In this document: positions 1 through 7,918 of the stretch, piece by piece
Layout: the number at the start of each line of letters is the position of its first letter
How positions within the stretch are numbered: the first letter of the stretch is position 1
Origin: Candidatus Nanopelagicales bacterium
GTDB taxonomy: Bacteria; Actinomycetota; Actinomycetes; Nanopelagicales; Nanopelagicaceae
Direction: 5' to 3'
Length of the DNA stretch: 64,000 nt
NCBI GenBank assembly: GCA_030834095.1
Contig: JAURGA010000005.1
Location: forward strand, 1 to 64,000
The notes under the pieces: model-generated
What the model saw: only the letters and a program-made list of their open reading frames with translations
Databases searched by the model: none
What the model was told of the DNA's origin: nothing
Made by a program: the position numbers and the translations under genes

Positions 1-73
1 AACCATCACAGAGATGATCGGCGACTAAATGCTCAAATGGCGTCAATTCTCGAGACATAATCTTAATATCCAT
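1..73 (-). CDS. 5' end of an unrecognised gene running off the left edge
   Basis: An ATG at 73 opens a frame that stays open for 24 codons to the window edge, beginning MDIKIMSRELTPFEH. A second ATG lies five codons in. It is divergent from the crotonase gene at 149. The visible piece is too short to show a domain, so no function is given. It could also be a chance open frame. Confidence 0.35.
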   Translation of the reverse strand, partial: MDIKIMSRELTPFEHLVADHLCDG

Positions 74-114
74 AATTAGATTACCTAAGCCCTCTCCGAC
101 TTTAGAAATACCCT

Positions 115-142
115 TTGAAATCTTGATTCTTCACCATAAACT
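115..142 (+). promoter_or_regulatory. Promoter of the crotonase gene, leaderless layout
   Basis: TTGAAA (115-120) and TAAACT (137-142) are separated by 16 nt. The ATG at 149 follows the -10 box after 6 nt. No Shine-Dalgarno precedes the ATG, so the transcript probably starts at or next to the start codon. Confidence 0.5.
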
Positions 143-148
143 GCCCTG

Positions 149-895
149 ATGGGGAATATTTCAAGTAATAAGTTGGGCCAAGTTCTGCATCTCACCTTGG
201 ATCGTCCTGAGAAGAAGAATGCGCTCACGCCAGCGATGTATTCCGATCTTTCCAAGGCTCTCAACACTGCAAAAGACGATTTCGACATCAGAGTGGTCGT
301 GATTTCAGGGGCTGGAAGTGCTTTCACAGGTGGCAATGACATTTTAGATTTTATGGACACTCCACCCACTGGGCCGGATTCACCGGTGATGCAGTTTCTT
401 GCCGTTCTACACGATTTTCCAAAACCATTGATTGCGGCAGTTCACGGTAACGCAGTTGGAATTGGCACAACGATGTTGATGCATTGTGATTTGGTTTATG
501 CAACAGCGGATGCAAAGTTATCTATGCCTTTTGTTTCACTTGGCCTGGTTCCTGAAGCTGGATCTTCATTACTTTTTCCAAGACTTGTTGGACATGCAAT
601 TGCATCTGAAATCTTTCTGACTGGCCGCAACTTTTCTGGAACCGAAGCGCATCAGATGCGATTGGTAAATGAAATAGTTTCAGACCCACTTGCTAAGGCG
701 CTAGAGATTGCAGAAGTTATTGCAGATCAACCACCAACTTCCGTTATAAACACCAAGGCACTTCTTAAGAGCGGTCAACATCAAGCAGTAGCAATGGTGA
801 TGGAAGCCGAGGGCGAGCTATTTAGAATTGCACTGGAATCAGATGAAGCCCAGATCGCATTCATGAAGTTTCTTGAGAAAAAATCAAAGGGGTAG
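149..895 (+). CDS. Enoyl-CoA hydratase/isomerase (crotonase) family protein
   Basis: This 248-residue crotonase-fold protein acts on acyl-CoA in the cytoplasm. The oxyanion-hole segment AGSAFTGGND is at about residues 55-64 and the second loop HGNAVGIGTT at about 99-108. The glutamate found in classical hydratases after the second loop is replaced by Phe128. Glu136 in the PEAGSS motif and Glu154 are present. PEAGSS with a glutamate is typical of delta3,delta2-enoyl-CoA isomerase-like members, so isomerase activity is at least as likely as hydration (inference). It ends 3 nt before the following SDR gene, so the two are probably co-transcribed. The exact substrate cannot be read from sequence. 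Confidence 0.85.
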   Translation: MGNISSNKLGQVLHLTLDRPEKKNALTPAMYSDLSKALNTAKDDFDIRVVVISGAGSAFTGGNDILDFMDTPPTGPDSPVMQFLAVLHDFPKPLIAAVHGNAVGIGTTMLMHCDLVYATADAKLSMPFVSLGLVPEAGSSLLFPRLVGHAIASEIFLTGRNFSGTEAHQMRLVNEIVSDPLAKALEIAEVIADQPPTSVINTKALLKSGQHQAVAMVMEAEGELFRIALESDEAQIAFMKFLEKKSKG

Positions 896-898
896 AAA

Positions 899-1729
899 AT
901 GTCACTAGCCGGAAAACGATTATTCATCACTGGGGGATCTCGAGGAATCGGACTTGCGATCGCACTTCGGGCGGCAGCTGATGGAGCAAGTATTGCGATT
1001 GCAGCGAAAACCGCGGAGGAGAATCCAAAGCTTCCAGGAACAATCTTCTCGGCCGCTAAAGAAATCGAGGTGGCAGGCGGAACTGCGCTACCAATTAAAT
1101 GTGATATTCGAGACGAAACTGCAATTGAAGCCGCTGTCGCAAAAGCGGCAACGCAATTTGGCGGGCTAGATATCTTGATCAACAACGCAAGTGCTATCAA
1201 CCTAACCCCTACCGAAAAGACCCCGGCAAAGCGCTTTGATTTGATGTTTGATGTAAACGTTCGAGGAACCTTCTTAAGTTCACAAGCCGCTATTCCATAT
1301 CTTCGAGAGAGCGCGAAGGCTGGACGTAATCCTCATATTCTTACGCTCTCGCCACCACTTTCAATGAGCCCAAAATGGTTTAAAAATCATGTGGCCTACA
1401 CAATGTCTAAATATGGAATGAGTATGTGCGTTCTAGGAATGTCAGAAGAGTTCAAGCGTGAGGGTATTGCGGTAAATGCACTCTGGCCTCGCACCGCAAT
1501 CGATACTGCGGCACTTCAAATGATTCCGGGCGTAGATACTGATTTCTGTCGCAAGCCAGAGATTCTTGCTGATACCGCTTACATAATTCTAAATCGCGAA
1601 GCCAAGACAACCACCGGAAACTTCTTTGTTGATGATGAAGTTCTAGTGTCCGAGGGCATCACAGATCTAGAGAAATATTCAGTCAAGCCAGGAACCACAG
1701 ATTTCTTGCTTGATTTCTTCCTGGACTAG
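899..1729 (+). CDS. Short-chain dehydrogenase/reductase, HSDL2-like
   Basis: This 276-residue Rossmann-fold oxidoreductase has the cofactor loop TGGSRGIG at 11-18, the NNAS motif at 95-98 and the catalytic Tyr167-x3-Lys171 (YTMSK). The N-terminal stretch with AAKTAEENPKLPGTI resembles hydroxysteroid-dehydrogenase-like 2 (HSDL2) proteins, which are linked to fatty-acid metabolism. Placement directly behind a crotonase gene fits an acyl-CoA or lipid-oxidation role. The substrate is unknown. The start ATG lies 3 nt after the upstream stop. Confidence 0.85.
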   Translation: MSLAGKRLFITGGSRGIGLAIALRAAADGASIAIAAKTAEENPKLPGTIFSAAKEIEVAGGTALPIKCDIRDETAIEAAVAKAATQFGGLDILINNASAINLTPTEKTPAKRFDLMFDVNVRGTFLSSQAAIPYLRESAKAGRNPHILTLSPPLSMSPKWFKNHVAYTMSKYGMSMCVLGMSEEFKREGIAVNALWPRTAIDTAALQMIPGVDTDFCRKPEILADTAYIILNREAKTTTGNFFVDDEVLVSEGITDLEKYSVKPGTTDFLLDFFLD

Positions 1730-1741
1730 TCAGCCTTAGAT

Positions 1742-3214
1742 TTAATTGATTGCTCCGGACTCACTTTCCACAAGTGAATCTTTGCCGACATTTAATAAGA
1801 AGAAGCTGACAATTGCGCCAAGTAAAAGGAAGCCAGCACCAAATTTAAATGCTGTGCTAAATCCGTGGACCTGGGCGTAGACCTGAACATTTTCACCAAG
1901 ACTGGTATTGACTTTCGCATATGCTGAAGCCGAAGAGATTGCAACAGTATTTAGAAGAGCGGCGCCGAGTGCGCCACCGATCTGTTGGCTGGTATTTAAA
2001 ACTGCACCCGCAACACCGGCATCGTGTTCACCAGCGTTATGTAATGCGGTGGAAGCGCTGGGAATAAAGAAGAGCGCCATGCCGCTGGACATAACTAGTA
2101 GTGCCGGCAAAATATCTGCAACATAAGTTGATGTCGGTGTAATTCTTGAAAGCAGTAGAAGTCCGGCAGATGCCGCAATAAGTCCGGTTGTCATAAGTGG
2201 CTTAGGGCCAATTTTTGGAAGCAATTGTGAGGCAATACCGGCAAAGACAATTATGCCCGCTGAGAATGGCAAGAATGCGAAGCCGGATTTCAGCGATGAA
2301 TATTGCAAGAAACTTTGTAGGTAAATACTTAAGAACAAGAACATTGCAAAGAGGCCAGTTCCGACTAGGAGCGAGGCCAAATATGAACCACCGCGGTTGC
2401 GCTCAGTTAAGACGCGAAGCGGAAGGAGCGGATTCGGAACCTTCTTCTCAATAACAAAGAAGGCGATAAGAAAGATTGCTGAGACTATGAAGAATCGATA
2501 GGTAGAGTAATCTGACCAGCCTTCAGTTGCAGCTTGGCTGAAGCCATAGACAAGTGCGACCAGCCCGAGAGTTACGGTTGTGGCGCCTGGAATGTCATAT
2601 TTATTATCGCCCGTCGCCTTTGATTCATTAATGAATGGAATCGCAAGCAGCACTGCGAAAAGTGCAATTGGAACATTGACTCCCAAACACCAACGCCAGT
2701 TTGCATATTCGGTTAGCACGCCGCCAAGGATCAAGCCAATGGCTGCGCCACCGCCAGCGATTGCGCCGTAAACACCAAAAGCTCGGGCACGCTCCTTGGG
2801 AACTGTAAAAGTCACATTAATAAGTGCGAGGGCAGCTGGTGCAAGTAGCGCACCAAATGCACCTTGAAGTGCGCGAGCGGCAAAGAGCAACTCTTGGTTA
2901 GAGGCAATTCCGCCTAGAGCAGAGGCCACAGCAAAACCAATTAGTCCAACAATAAATATTTTCTTTCTGCCAACATAATCAGATATGCGGCCACCAAGTA
3001 GAAGCAAACTTCCGAAGGCAAGTGAGTATGCGGTTACAACCCACTGTCGGTTTGCATCTGAAATGCCTAGCTCTGCCTGAGCACTTGGCAATGCAATATT
3101 TACAATCGATGCATCAAGAACTACCATCAAGGAAGCGATTGCAATAACAAAAAGTGCGCGCCATCTATTTGGATCTAATCCATTTTCATCTAATTCAACG
3201 CGCGCCTTAGCCAT
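1742..3214 (-). CDS. MFS transporter, DHA2 (EmrB/QacA) family
   Basis: This 490-residue membrane protein has about 14 hydrophobic segments, the number expected for the DHA2 drug:proton antiporter family. Motif A (GGRISDYVGRKK) follows the second helix, and a glycine-rich motif C-like helix (GGGAAIGLILGG) lies near residue 155. Members usually export drugs or small metabolites using the proton gradient, but the substrate here is unknown. The start has a good Shine-Dalgarno (AAGGAG, 5 nt before ATG). It converges with the SDR gene across a 12-nt gap. Confidence 0.88.
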   Translation of the reverse strand: MAKARVELDENGLDPNRWRALFVIAIASLMVVLDASIVNIALPSAQAELGISDANRQWVVTAYSLAFGSLLLLGGRISDYVGRKKIFIVGLIGFAVASALGGIASNQELLFAARALQGAFGALLAPAALALINVTFTVPKERARAFGVYGAIAGGGAAIGLILGGVLTEYANWRWCLGVNVPIALFAVLLAIPFINESKATGDNKYDIPGATTVTLGLVALVYGFSQAATEGWSDYSTYRFFIVSAIFLIAFFVIEKKVPNPLLPLRVLTERNRGGSYLASLLVGTGLFAMFLFLSIYLQSFLQYSSLKSGFAFLPFSAGIIVFAGIASQLLPKIGPKPLMTTGLIAASAGLLLLSRITPTSTYVADILPALLVMSSGMALFFIPSASTALHNAGEHDAGVAGAVLNTSQQIGGALGAALLNTVAISSASAYAKVNTSLGENVQVYAQVHGFSTAFKFGAGFLLLGAIVSFFLLNVGKDSLVESESGAIN

Positions 3215-3650
3215 TTAAACTCCTTGGGTTTTGTATATACATTTATAACCTAATAATTTCTTATTCTCTCGTAGTTACGTCGCGCCTCATGGCCGAAAGG
3301 TCCGTCTTTGCTTGTGATTAAACAGACATGAGAAATTTCTGAGACTGGGCGCCCACGCATAATTTTTGAAAAATCTTCAGAAATTGTCCAAAATAGAGGG
3401 GCTGAACATGCGAAAAGTCAGCCTATTGGTGCGTTTTCTGGGATTCCCTGATACCTTCGTCTTCATAAGAAAACTACCAAGTTTTCCCTTAAACAAAGGA
3501 GCTCGTACCCAAAAGGGATTCGCTGATCAGTAGTGGGCCATCCAACAAAAGGTACTTCTTTCCAAAATGACCTGAACTCTAGAACCACAGACTTTCCGCA
3601 AGACACCAAACGTTGTCACTCCAGTTTCGCCTGAAAGAATAAAAGAATTA
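3215..3650. other. 436-bp region between divergent MFS and aminotransferase genes
   Basis: This is one of the longest gaps in the window. It should hold the promoter and Shine-Dalgarno of the MFS gene, the promoter of the aminotransferase, and one possible 41-residue ORF (3408-3533). The last 75 nt before the aminotransferase ATG read in frame like an N-terminal extension but follow an in-frame TGA. No RNA gene or riboswitch is recognisable. Confidence 0.5.
3408..3533 (+). CDS. Possible 41-residue small protein
   Basis: The ATG at 3408 is preceded by AGAGGGG with 6 nt spacing and opens a frame of 41 codons ending in TAG. The product (MRKVSLLVRFLGFPD at its N-terminus) is basic and has no recognisable domain. 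It could be a real small protein, a leader peptide for the downstream aminotransferase, or chance. Only the ribosome-binding site supports it. Confidence 0.2.
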   Translation: MRKVSLLVRFLGFPDTFVFIRKLPSFPLNKGARTQKGFADQ

Positions 3651-4958
3651 ATGGCTGCTGAATGGGAGTTATTTTCAAATTCAACCTTCGCTTCAGGCGT
3701 TGAAAGCACTATTGCAAAAGACTCTTCGCCACTAGGCGTGACCTCAAGCTTCCAATATTGGGATCCATACCCAATTAGCATCGTTTCAGCTAAGGGTGCC
3801 TGGATGACCGATGTTGATGGCCGACAACTACTTGATCTTTCAATGGGCTTTGGCGCAATGCTCGCCGGTCACCTGAACGAAGAAGTAATTGTCGAGACCA
3901 AAGCAGCTCTCGAGGGTGGAACGCTTTTTGTTACGCCATCCCCAATTTCTCGCGATGGCGCAGAACGCCTGTGCAAGAGATTTGGTATCGAGAAGGTGCG
4001 CTTTGCAAACTCTGGAACTGAAGCCACGATGTATGCAGTTCGCACTGCAAAGGCTTTCACTGGCAAATCTGCAATCGTTAAGTTAGAGGGCGGTTATCAC
4101 GGTAGCTATGACCCACTTACGGTTTCAGCGAAGCCATCACTAGATCAGGCTGGCAATCCAGAAGAGCCAAAACCAGTAATCGGACATGGCGTTAATGCTG
4201 GGGTTGTATTTGTAGTTCCGTTCAACAACCTTCCTGCACTTGAAAAGGTTTTTGCTCGCGATCACGAGTCAATTGCCTGCTTTATCTTGGAACCAGTTCT
4301 TGAAAACCTTGGCATCGTTCTGCCTGATGCTGGCTATCTTGCAGCTGTTCGCGATCTCTGCACGAAATACAACATCGTTCTTATATTTGACGAAGTTAAA
4401 ACTGGTCTGACCGCTGGCCATCAAGGCGCAGCACATCGCATCGGTGTTCAACCAGATCTAATCTGTCTTGCTAAATCAATCGGTGGTGGACTTCCACTTG
4501 CTGCATTTGGTGGCAAAGCAGAAATCATGGACACAATCACAACTGGTGCAATGGCGCACTTCGGAACATTCAACGGAAACCCGCTTGCAATGGCAGGCCT
4601 TCGCGCAATGGATCGTTTGTGCACCGAAGAGGCGCTTGCAAAAGCTGAAGCTCTAAACAGGCAAGCACTCAATCGCATCCAAGTAATCATTGAAGAGTTC
4701 CAACTTCCTGCACATACAGTCGGCTTTGGAGTTAAGGGCTGCGTAACTTGGTCGAAAGATCCAGTCCGTAATTACCGTGATTACAAGGCAACTGATTTTG
4801 CAATCGCAGAACTTTCTTGGCTCTGGTCAATGAACCGTGGAATCATCACACCTCCGGGACTTGATGAGCAGTGGTTGATTTCTCTGGCTCATGGCCAGAA
4901 GGAAATTGATTTACTGGTTGAAGATTTCCGCGCATTTGCGGTCGCACTTCGTTCTTAA
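3651..4958 (+). CDS. Class III aminotransferase, glutamate-1-semialdehyde aminomutase-like
   Basis: This 435-residue PLP enzyme is of fold type I, class III. The cofactor aspartate is in FDEVKTG (Asp247) and the Schiff-base lysine in LAKSIGGG (Lys275). SGTEATMYAVR at 121-131 is the phosphate-binding region. The general layout resembles HemL-type aminomutases and related aminotransferases, but it stands alone with no tetrapyrrole genes nearby, so the substrate is not assigned. In-frame codons upstream of this ATG back to 3576 also look coding (PNVVTPVSPERIKEL) but start only after an in-frame TGA at 3573-3575 and contain no normal start codon. The ATG at 3651 is kept, with some doubt about the true N-terminus. 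Confidence 0.8.
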   Translation: MAAEWELFSNSTFASGVESTIAKDSSPLGVTSSFQYWDPYPISIVSAKGAWMTDVDGRQLLDLSMGFGAMLAGHLNEEVIVETKAALEGGTLFVTPSPISRDGAERLCKRFGIEKVRFANSGTEATMYAVRTAKAFTGKSAIVKLEGGYHGSYDPLTVSAKPSLDQAGNPEEPKPVIGHGVNAGVVFVVPFNNLPALEKVFARDHESIACFILEPVLENLGIVLPDAGYLAAVRDLCTKYNIVLIFDEVKTGLTAGHQGAAHRIGVQPDLICLAKSIGGGLPLAAFGGKAEIMDTITTGAMAHFGTFNGNPLAMAGLRAMDRLCTEEALAKAEALNRQALNRIQVIIEEFQLPAHTVGFGVKGCVTWSKDPVRNYRDYKATDFAIAELSWLWSMNRGIITPPGLDEQWLISLAHGQKEIDLLVEDFRAFAVALRS

Positions 4959-5000
4959 AGCCCTAAAAACTCCTAAATCACAGAAACGTTTTGACAATTA

Positions 5001-5023
5001 ACGGGGGAACCACGGTTTCCCCG
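5001..5023 (+). terminator. Hairpin terminator after the aminotransferase
   Basis: ACGGGGGAACC (5001-5011) pairs with GGTTTCCCCGT (5013-5023... allowing a 3-nt ACG turn shared at the tip) with one mismatch, followed by TTTAATTCATTTT. It lies 43 nt after the aminotransferase stop. The weak T-tract makes termination probable rather than certain. Confidence 0.5.
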
Positions 5024-5079
5024 TTTAATTCATTTTACCTATAGAGTTCGTCACACATGTGAGGTGAAAACTCCCATCC

Positions 5080-5092
5080 TGGCAAATTGCCA
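5080..5092. promoter_or_regulatory. 13-nt palindrome upstream of the secreted-protein gene
   Basis: TGGCAA-A-TTGCCA is a perfect 6-1-6 inverted repeat 34 nt before the proposed GTG start at 5127. It could be an operator. Its counterpart gene at 61893 also has a 6-1-6 palindrome upstream, but of different sequence, so the function is open. Confidence 0.25.
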
Positions 5093-5126
5093 AAGGCATT
5101 ACCAAGGTTTGGGGAGTCTAAAGAAA

Positions 5127-6218
5127 GTGGTTCATTCCAAGGGAGATTTTTACAACGATGATCCAGCTGAGTCAACTCGTGTCCGAGGAAAGCGAAAATT
5201 TTCATCCGTCCTTGCATTCCTTCTGCTTCTTGCTGGCGGAACTTATTTAGTCCAGACCACGCTTGCCGCTAACATCGCGCTAAACACAGGTTCACCTATT
5301 GAATTTGGTCAAGGTGTAACAGCTACAACAGCATGCTCTGGAGCAACCAACTTAACAATCACACCAAATTCAACTTTCATAAATGTTTCCGCTGGCGGAG
5401 CACATTATCTTTCATCGCTTAGAGTTTCAAATATACCTTCAGGTTGTGATGGCAAGGATTTCACAATAAACGCCTATGGAAATTCGGATAGCACAGCCCT
5501 AGCTGTTTTCAATTCAGCGTCAAAAAACGTAGTTGTTTATAGCAATGCCGGAACATTTGAACTTGGCGCAGGATCCCTTTCTGGAGCAAGCATTACAAGC
5601 GGTTCAGGAACATTCACGGTCACCTTTACAGACCCAGTTGCTACTTCTGGATCAGTGTTTAAGGTCTCCTTGCAAAGTGGAGGACACACAGTTGTATCCT
5701 GTGCAACCGGGGGAGTTTGTGTTGTTGGTAATACCGGTCCTGGTGGTGGCAAAGTCTTTTACGTTGCTAGTTCGCCATTTGCCTGTGGCCCAACAGTTGC
5801 AGCAAGTTGCACTTATCTCGAAGTTGCACCAAGTGATTCCCAAGAAAATTTCTGTGATGCTGGATCTACTGTAGGTGATGCTGGAAGCACGCGCCTTGCA
5901 ACTTTGAATCCAGACACAATTGGTGCTGGATTTGCGAGCACACTTGTAATTACAGCAGGTTGTAATTCGGGCGCTGCCGTTACTTCAAGGGCTTATCGCG
6001 GTGGTTCGTTTAGTGACTGGTATTTGCCAAACCGAGCAGAATTAGTTCAGGTTTACAACAATAGAGTGACAATCGGTGGCTTTATTTCCGCACAATACTG
6101 GCAATCTTATGCGAACAGTTCAACACGATTCACGGCTCATAACTTTGGTGACGGTTATGCATACAATGAATTTCCAAAATCAACTGTGAACCAATTCCGT
6201 CCAATCCGGGCTTTCTAA
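5127..6218 (+). CDS. Secreted surface protein with C-terminal DUF1566 (Lcl_C-like) domain
   Basis: A paralog of the gene at 61893. I chose GTG 5127 over the upstream ATG at 5064 because GGGGAG precedes it by 10 nt and the product (363 residues) then matches the 364-residue paralog. A short cytoplasmic tail contains DFYNDDP (residues 7-13), then a basic stretch (RGKRK), a hydrophobic helix (about 25-43) and a TLA|A signal-peptidase-like site near 47. Next come a beta-rich region with cysteines and a GNTGPGGGKVFYVA linker. The C-terminus has the DUF1566 pattern: a DWYLPNRAELVQ motif, IGGF, a YWQS segment and a terminal RPIRAF. Families with this domain are extracellular. The role is unknown, with adhesion or surface structure the likeliest guess. 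Confidence 0.75.
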   Translation: MVHSKGDFYNDDPAESTRVRGKRKFSSVLAFLLLLAGGTYLVQTTLAANIALNTGSPIEFGQGVTATTACSGATNLTITPNSTFINVSAGGAHYLSSLRVSNIPSGCDGKDFTINAYGNSDSTALAVFNSASKNVVVYSNAGTFELGAGSLSGASITSGSGTFTVTFTDPVATSGSVFKVSLQSGGHTVVSCATGGVCVVGNTGPGGGKVFYVASSPFACGPTVAASCTYLEVAPSDSQENFCDAGSTVGDAGSTRLATLNPDTIGAGFASTLVITAGCNSGAAVTSRAYRGGSFSDWYLPNRAELVQVYNNRVTIGGFISAQYWQSYANSSTRFTAHNFGDGYAYNEFPKSTVNQFRPIRAF

Positions 6219-6223
6219 AAGAA

Positions 6224-7822
6224 TTATTCGAGGGCAATTAGCTCTAGATACTGATTGCCCCATAAATCTTCATCGCCATCTGGCAACAATAAAACTCGCT
6301 CTGGTTTAAGGGCCTGCACTGCGCCAACATCGTGGCTTACAAGAACAACAGCACCTTGATATTCACCAAGTGCAGCAAGAATTTCTTCACGTGATGCTGG
6401 ATCCAAGTTGTTCGTCGGTTCATCAAGTAAGAGAACGTTCGCAGATCCGACTACAAGAGTGGCAAGAGCCAATCTGGTTCGCTCGCCACCACTTAAAACC
6501 TTCACCGGCTTTTGAACATCGTCGCCAGAGAATAAGAATGAGCCAAGTGTTTGACGGGCTTGCTGTTCGCTGATTTTGTCACCAGCAGAGAGCATGTTCT
6601 CTAGAACGGTTCGTTCGAAGTCCAACGATTCATGTTCCTGCGTGTAGTAACCAATTTTTAAACCATGTCCCGGCAGAATTTCACCGGTATCGGACTCGTT
6701 GGTTCCACCCAAAATGCTTAATAACGTTGTTTTACCTGCACCATTCAAGCCAAGGATCACGACACGAGAAGAGCGATCAATTGCAAGATCAACGTCGGTA
6801 AAGATTTCTAATGAACCGTAAGACTTACTTAATCCAGTCGCCATAAGCGGTGTCTTGCCACAGGGAGCTGGAGTAGGGAATCGCAGCTTTGCGACCTTGT
6901 CAGATTTACGGACATCTTCAAGATTAGAGATAAGGGATTCAGCGCGACGTAACATTCCTTGGGCGGCAGTTGCCTTCGATGCCTTGGCGCGCATTTTCTC
7001 GCCCTGCTTCTGCAGGATTTCAGCCTTCTTTTCGGCATTCGCGCGTTCCTTCTTACGACGGTGCTCATCAGCTTCGCGCTGCAATAAATATTTCTTCCAG
7101 CCCATGTTGTAAACATCGATAACGTTTCGGTTGGCATCGATATAGAAAACTTTGTTTACGACGGTTTCGATTAGGGCAACATCGTGAGAGATAACGACTA
7201 GGCCACCGGAATACTTTGTTAAGTAATCGCGGAGCCAGTTGATAGATTCGGCATCCAAGTGGTTTGTTGGTTCGTCGAGTAGAAGAGTTTCGGCGCCACT
7301 AAATAGAAGACGTGCAAGTTCGACGCGACGACGCTGGCCGCCAGATAGAACTTGAATTGGTTCTTCAAACAATCGTTCGGGTAGACCAAGGTTTGTTGCA
7401 ATTGATTCTGCTTCAGCCGATGCGCCATATCCGCCGGCAGCATTGAATTCACTATCGACTCGGGCATAACGTTCTAACGCGAGTTCTAATTCTTCGGGTG
7501 TAGCTGTTGCCATTGCCTCTTCGGCTTTTCGCATTCGCACAACAATCTGGTCTAAGCCACGTGCAGACAAAATTCGATTTATAACGCTCTCATCTTGATC
7601 GCCAGTTCGTGGATCCTGGGGGAGATATCCGATAGTTCCGGTTCGGGTTATCTGGCCACCAGCCGGCAGGGTTTCACCTGCAAGGCATTTCGCGAGGGTC
7701 GATTTACCGGCGCCATTTCGGCCTACGAAGCCGATTCGGTCACCGCTGTTGATACGGACAGCCACATCTTTAACTAAGAGTCTTGCGCCAGCTCGGAGTT
7801 CTACGCTTTGAGTGGCAATCAC
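6224..7822 (-). CDS. ABC-F family ATPase (ribosome-associated)
   Basis: Two ATP-binding domains lie on one chain with no membrane segments, the hallmark of ABC-F proteins, which act on ribosomes rather than transporting. Walker A GRNGAGKST is near residues 34-42 and a second one (GLNGAGKTT) lies in the C-terminal half. The signatures are LSGGQRRRVELA and LSGGERTRLALA, each followed by LLLDEPTN. A charged Arg/Lys/Glu linker lies between the domains. I chose GTG 7822 (532 residues) because GGGAG lies 9 nt upstream and family members start just before this point. A GTG six codons further upstream (7840) is possible. It could be a translation factor or an antibiotic-protection protein. Confidence 0.85.
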   Translation of the reverse strand: MIATQSVELRAGARLLVKDVAVRINSGDRIGFVGRNGAGKSTLAKCLAGETLPAGGQITRTGTIGYLPQDPRTGDQDESVINRILSARGLDQIVVRMRKAEEAMATATPEELELALERYARVDSEFNAAGGYGASAEAESIATNLGLPERLFEEPIQVLSGGQRRRVELARLLFSGAETLLLDEPTNHLDAESINWLRDYLTKYSGGLVVISHDVALIETVVNKVFYIDANRNVIDVYNMGWKKYLLQREADEHRRKKERANAEKKAEILQKQGEKMRAKASKATAAQGMLRRAESLISNLEDVRKSDKVAKLRFPTPAPCGKTPLMATGLSKSYGSLEIFTDVDLAIDRSSRVVILGLNGAGKTTLLSILGGTNESDTGEILPGHGLKIGYYTQEHESLDFERTVLENMLSAGDKISEQQARQTLGSFLFSGDDVQKPVKVLSGGERTRLALATLVVGSANVLLLDEPTNNLDPASREEILAALGEYQGAVVLVSHDVGAVQALKPERVLLLPDGDEDLWGNQYLELIALE

Positions 7823-7883
7823 TGGGCGATACTCCCACACCTAGGCCGGCACAATTCCCAGACTCGCAATTAGTGCTTTGAAG

Positions 7884-7912
7884 TTGCAGGTGCAAATTAC
7901 TTGCATTAAAAT
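7884..7912 (+). promoter_or_regulatory. cbiM promoter with embedded inverted repeat, leaderless layout
   Basis: TTGCAG (7884-7889), a 17-nt spacer and TAAAAT (7907-7912) are followed by 6 nt and the cbiM ATG. Between the boxes sits TGCAA-ATTAC-TTGCA (7891-7905), a perfect 5-5-5 inverted repeat placed where a metal-responsive repressor would block polymerase. No ribosome-binding site is present. Operator function is inferred. Confidence 0.55.
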
Positions 7913-7918
7913 TCACTT

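Noticed and set aside
5064-5126. Upstream ATG start for the DUF1566 protein
   Set aside because: It adds 21 non-conserved residues before the shared FYNDDP tail and has no ribosome-binding site, unlike GTG 5127.
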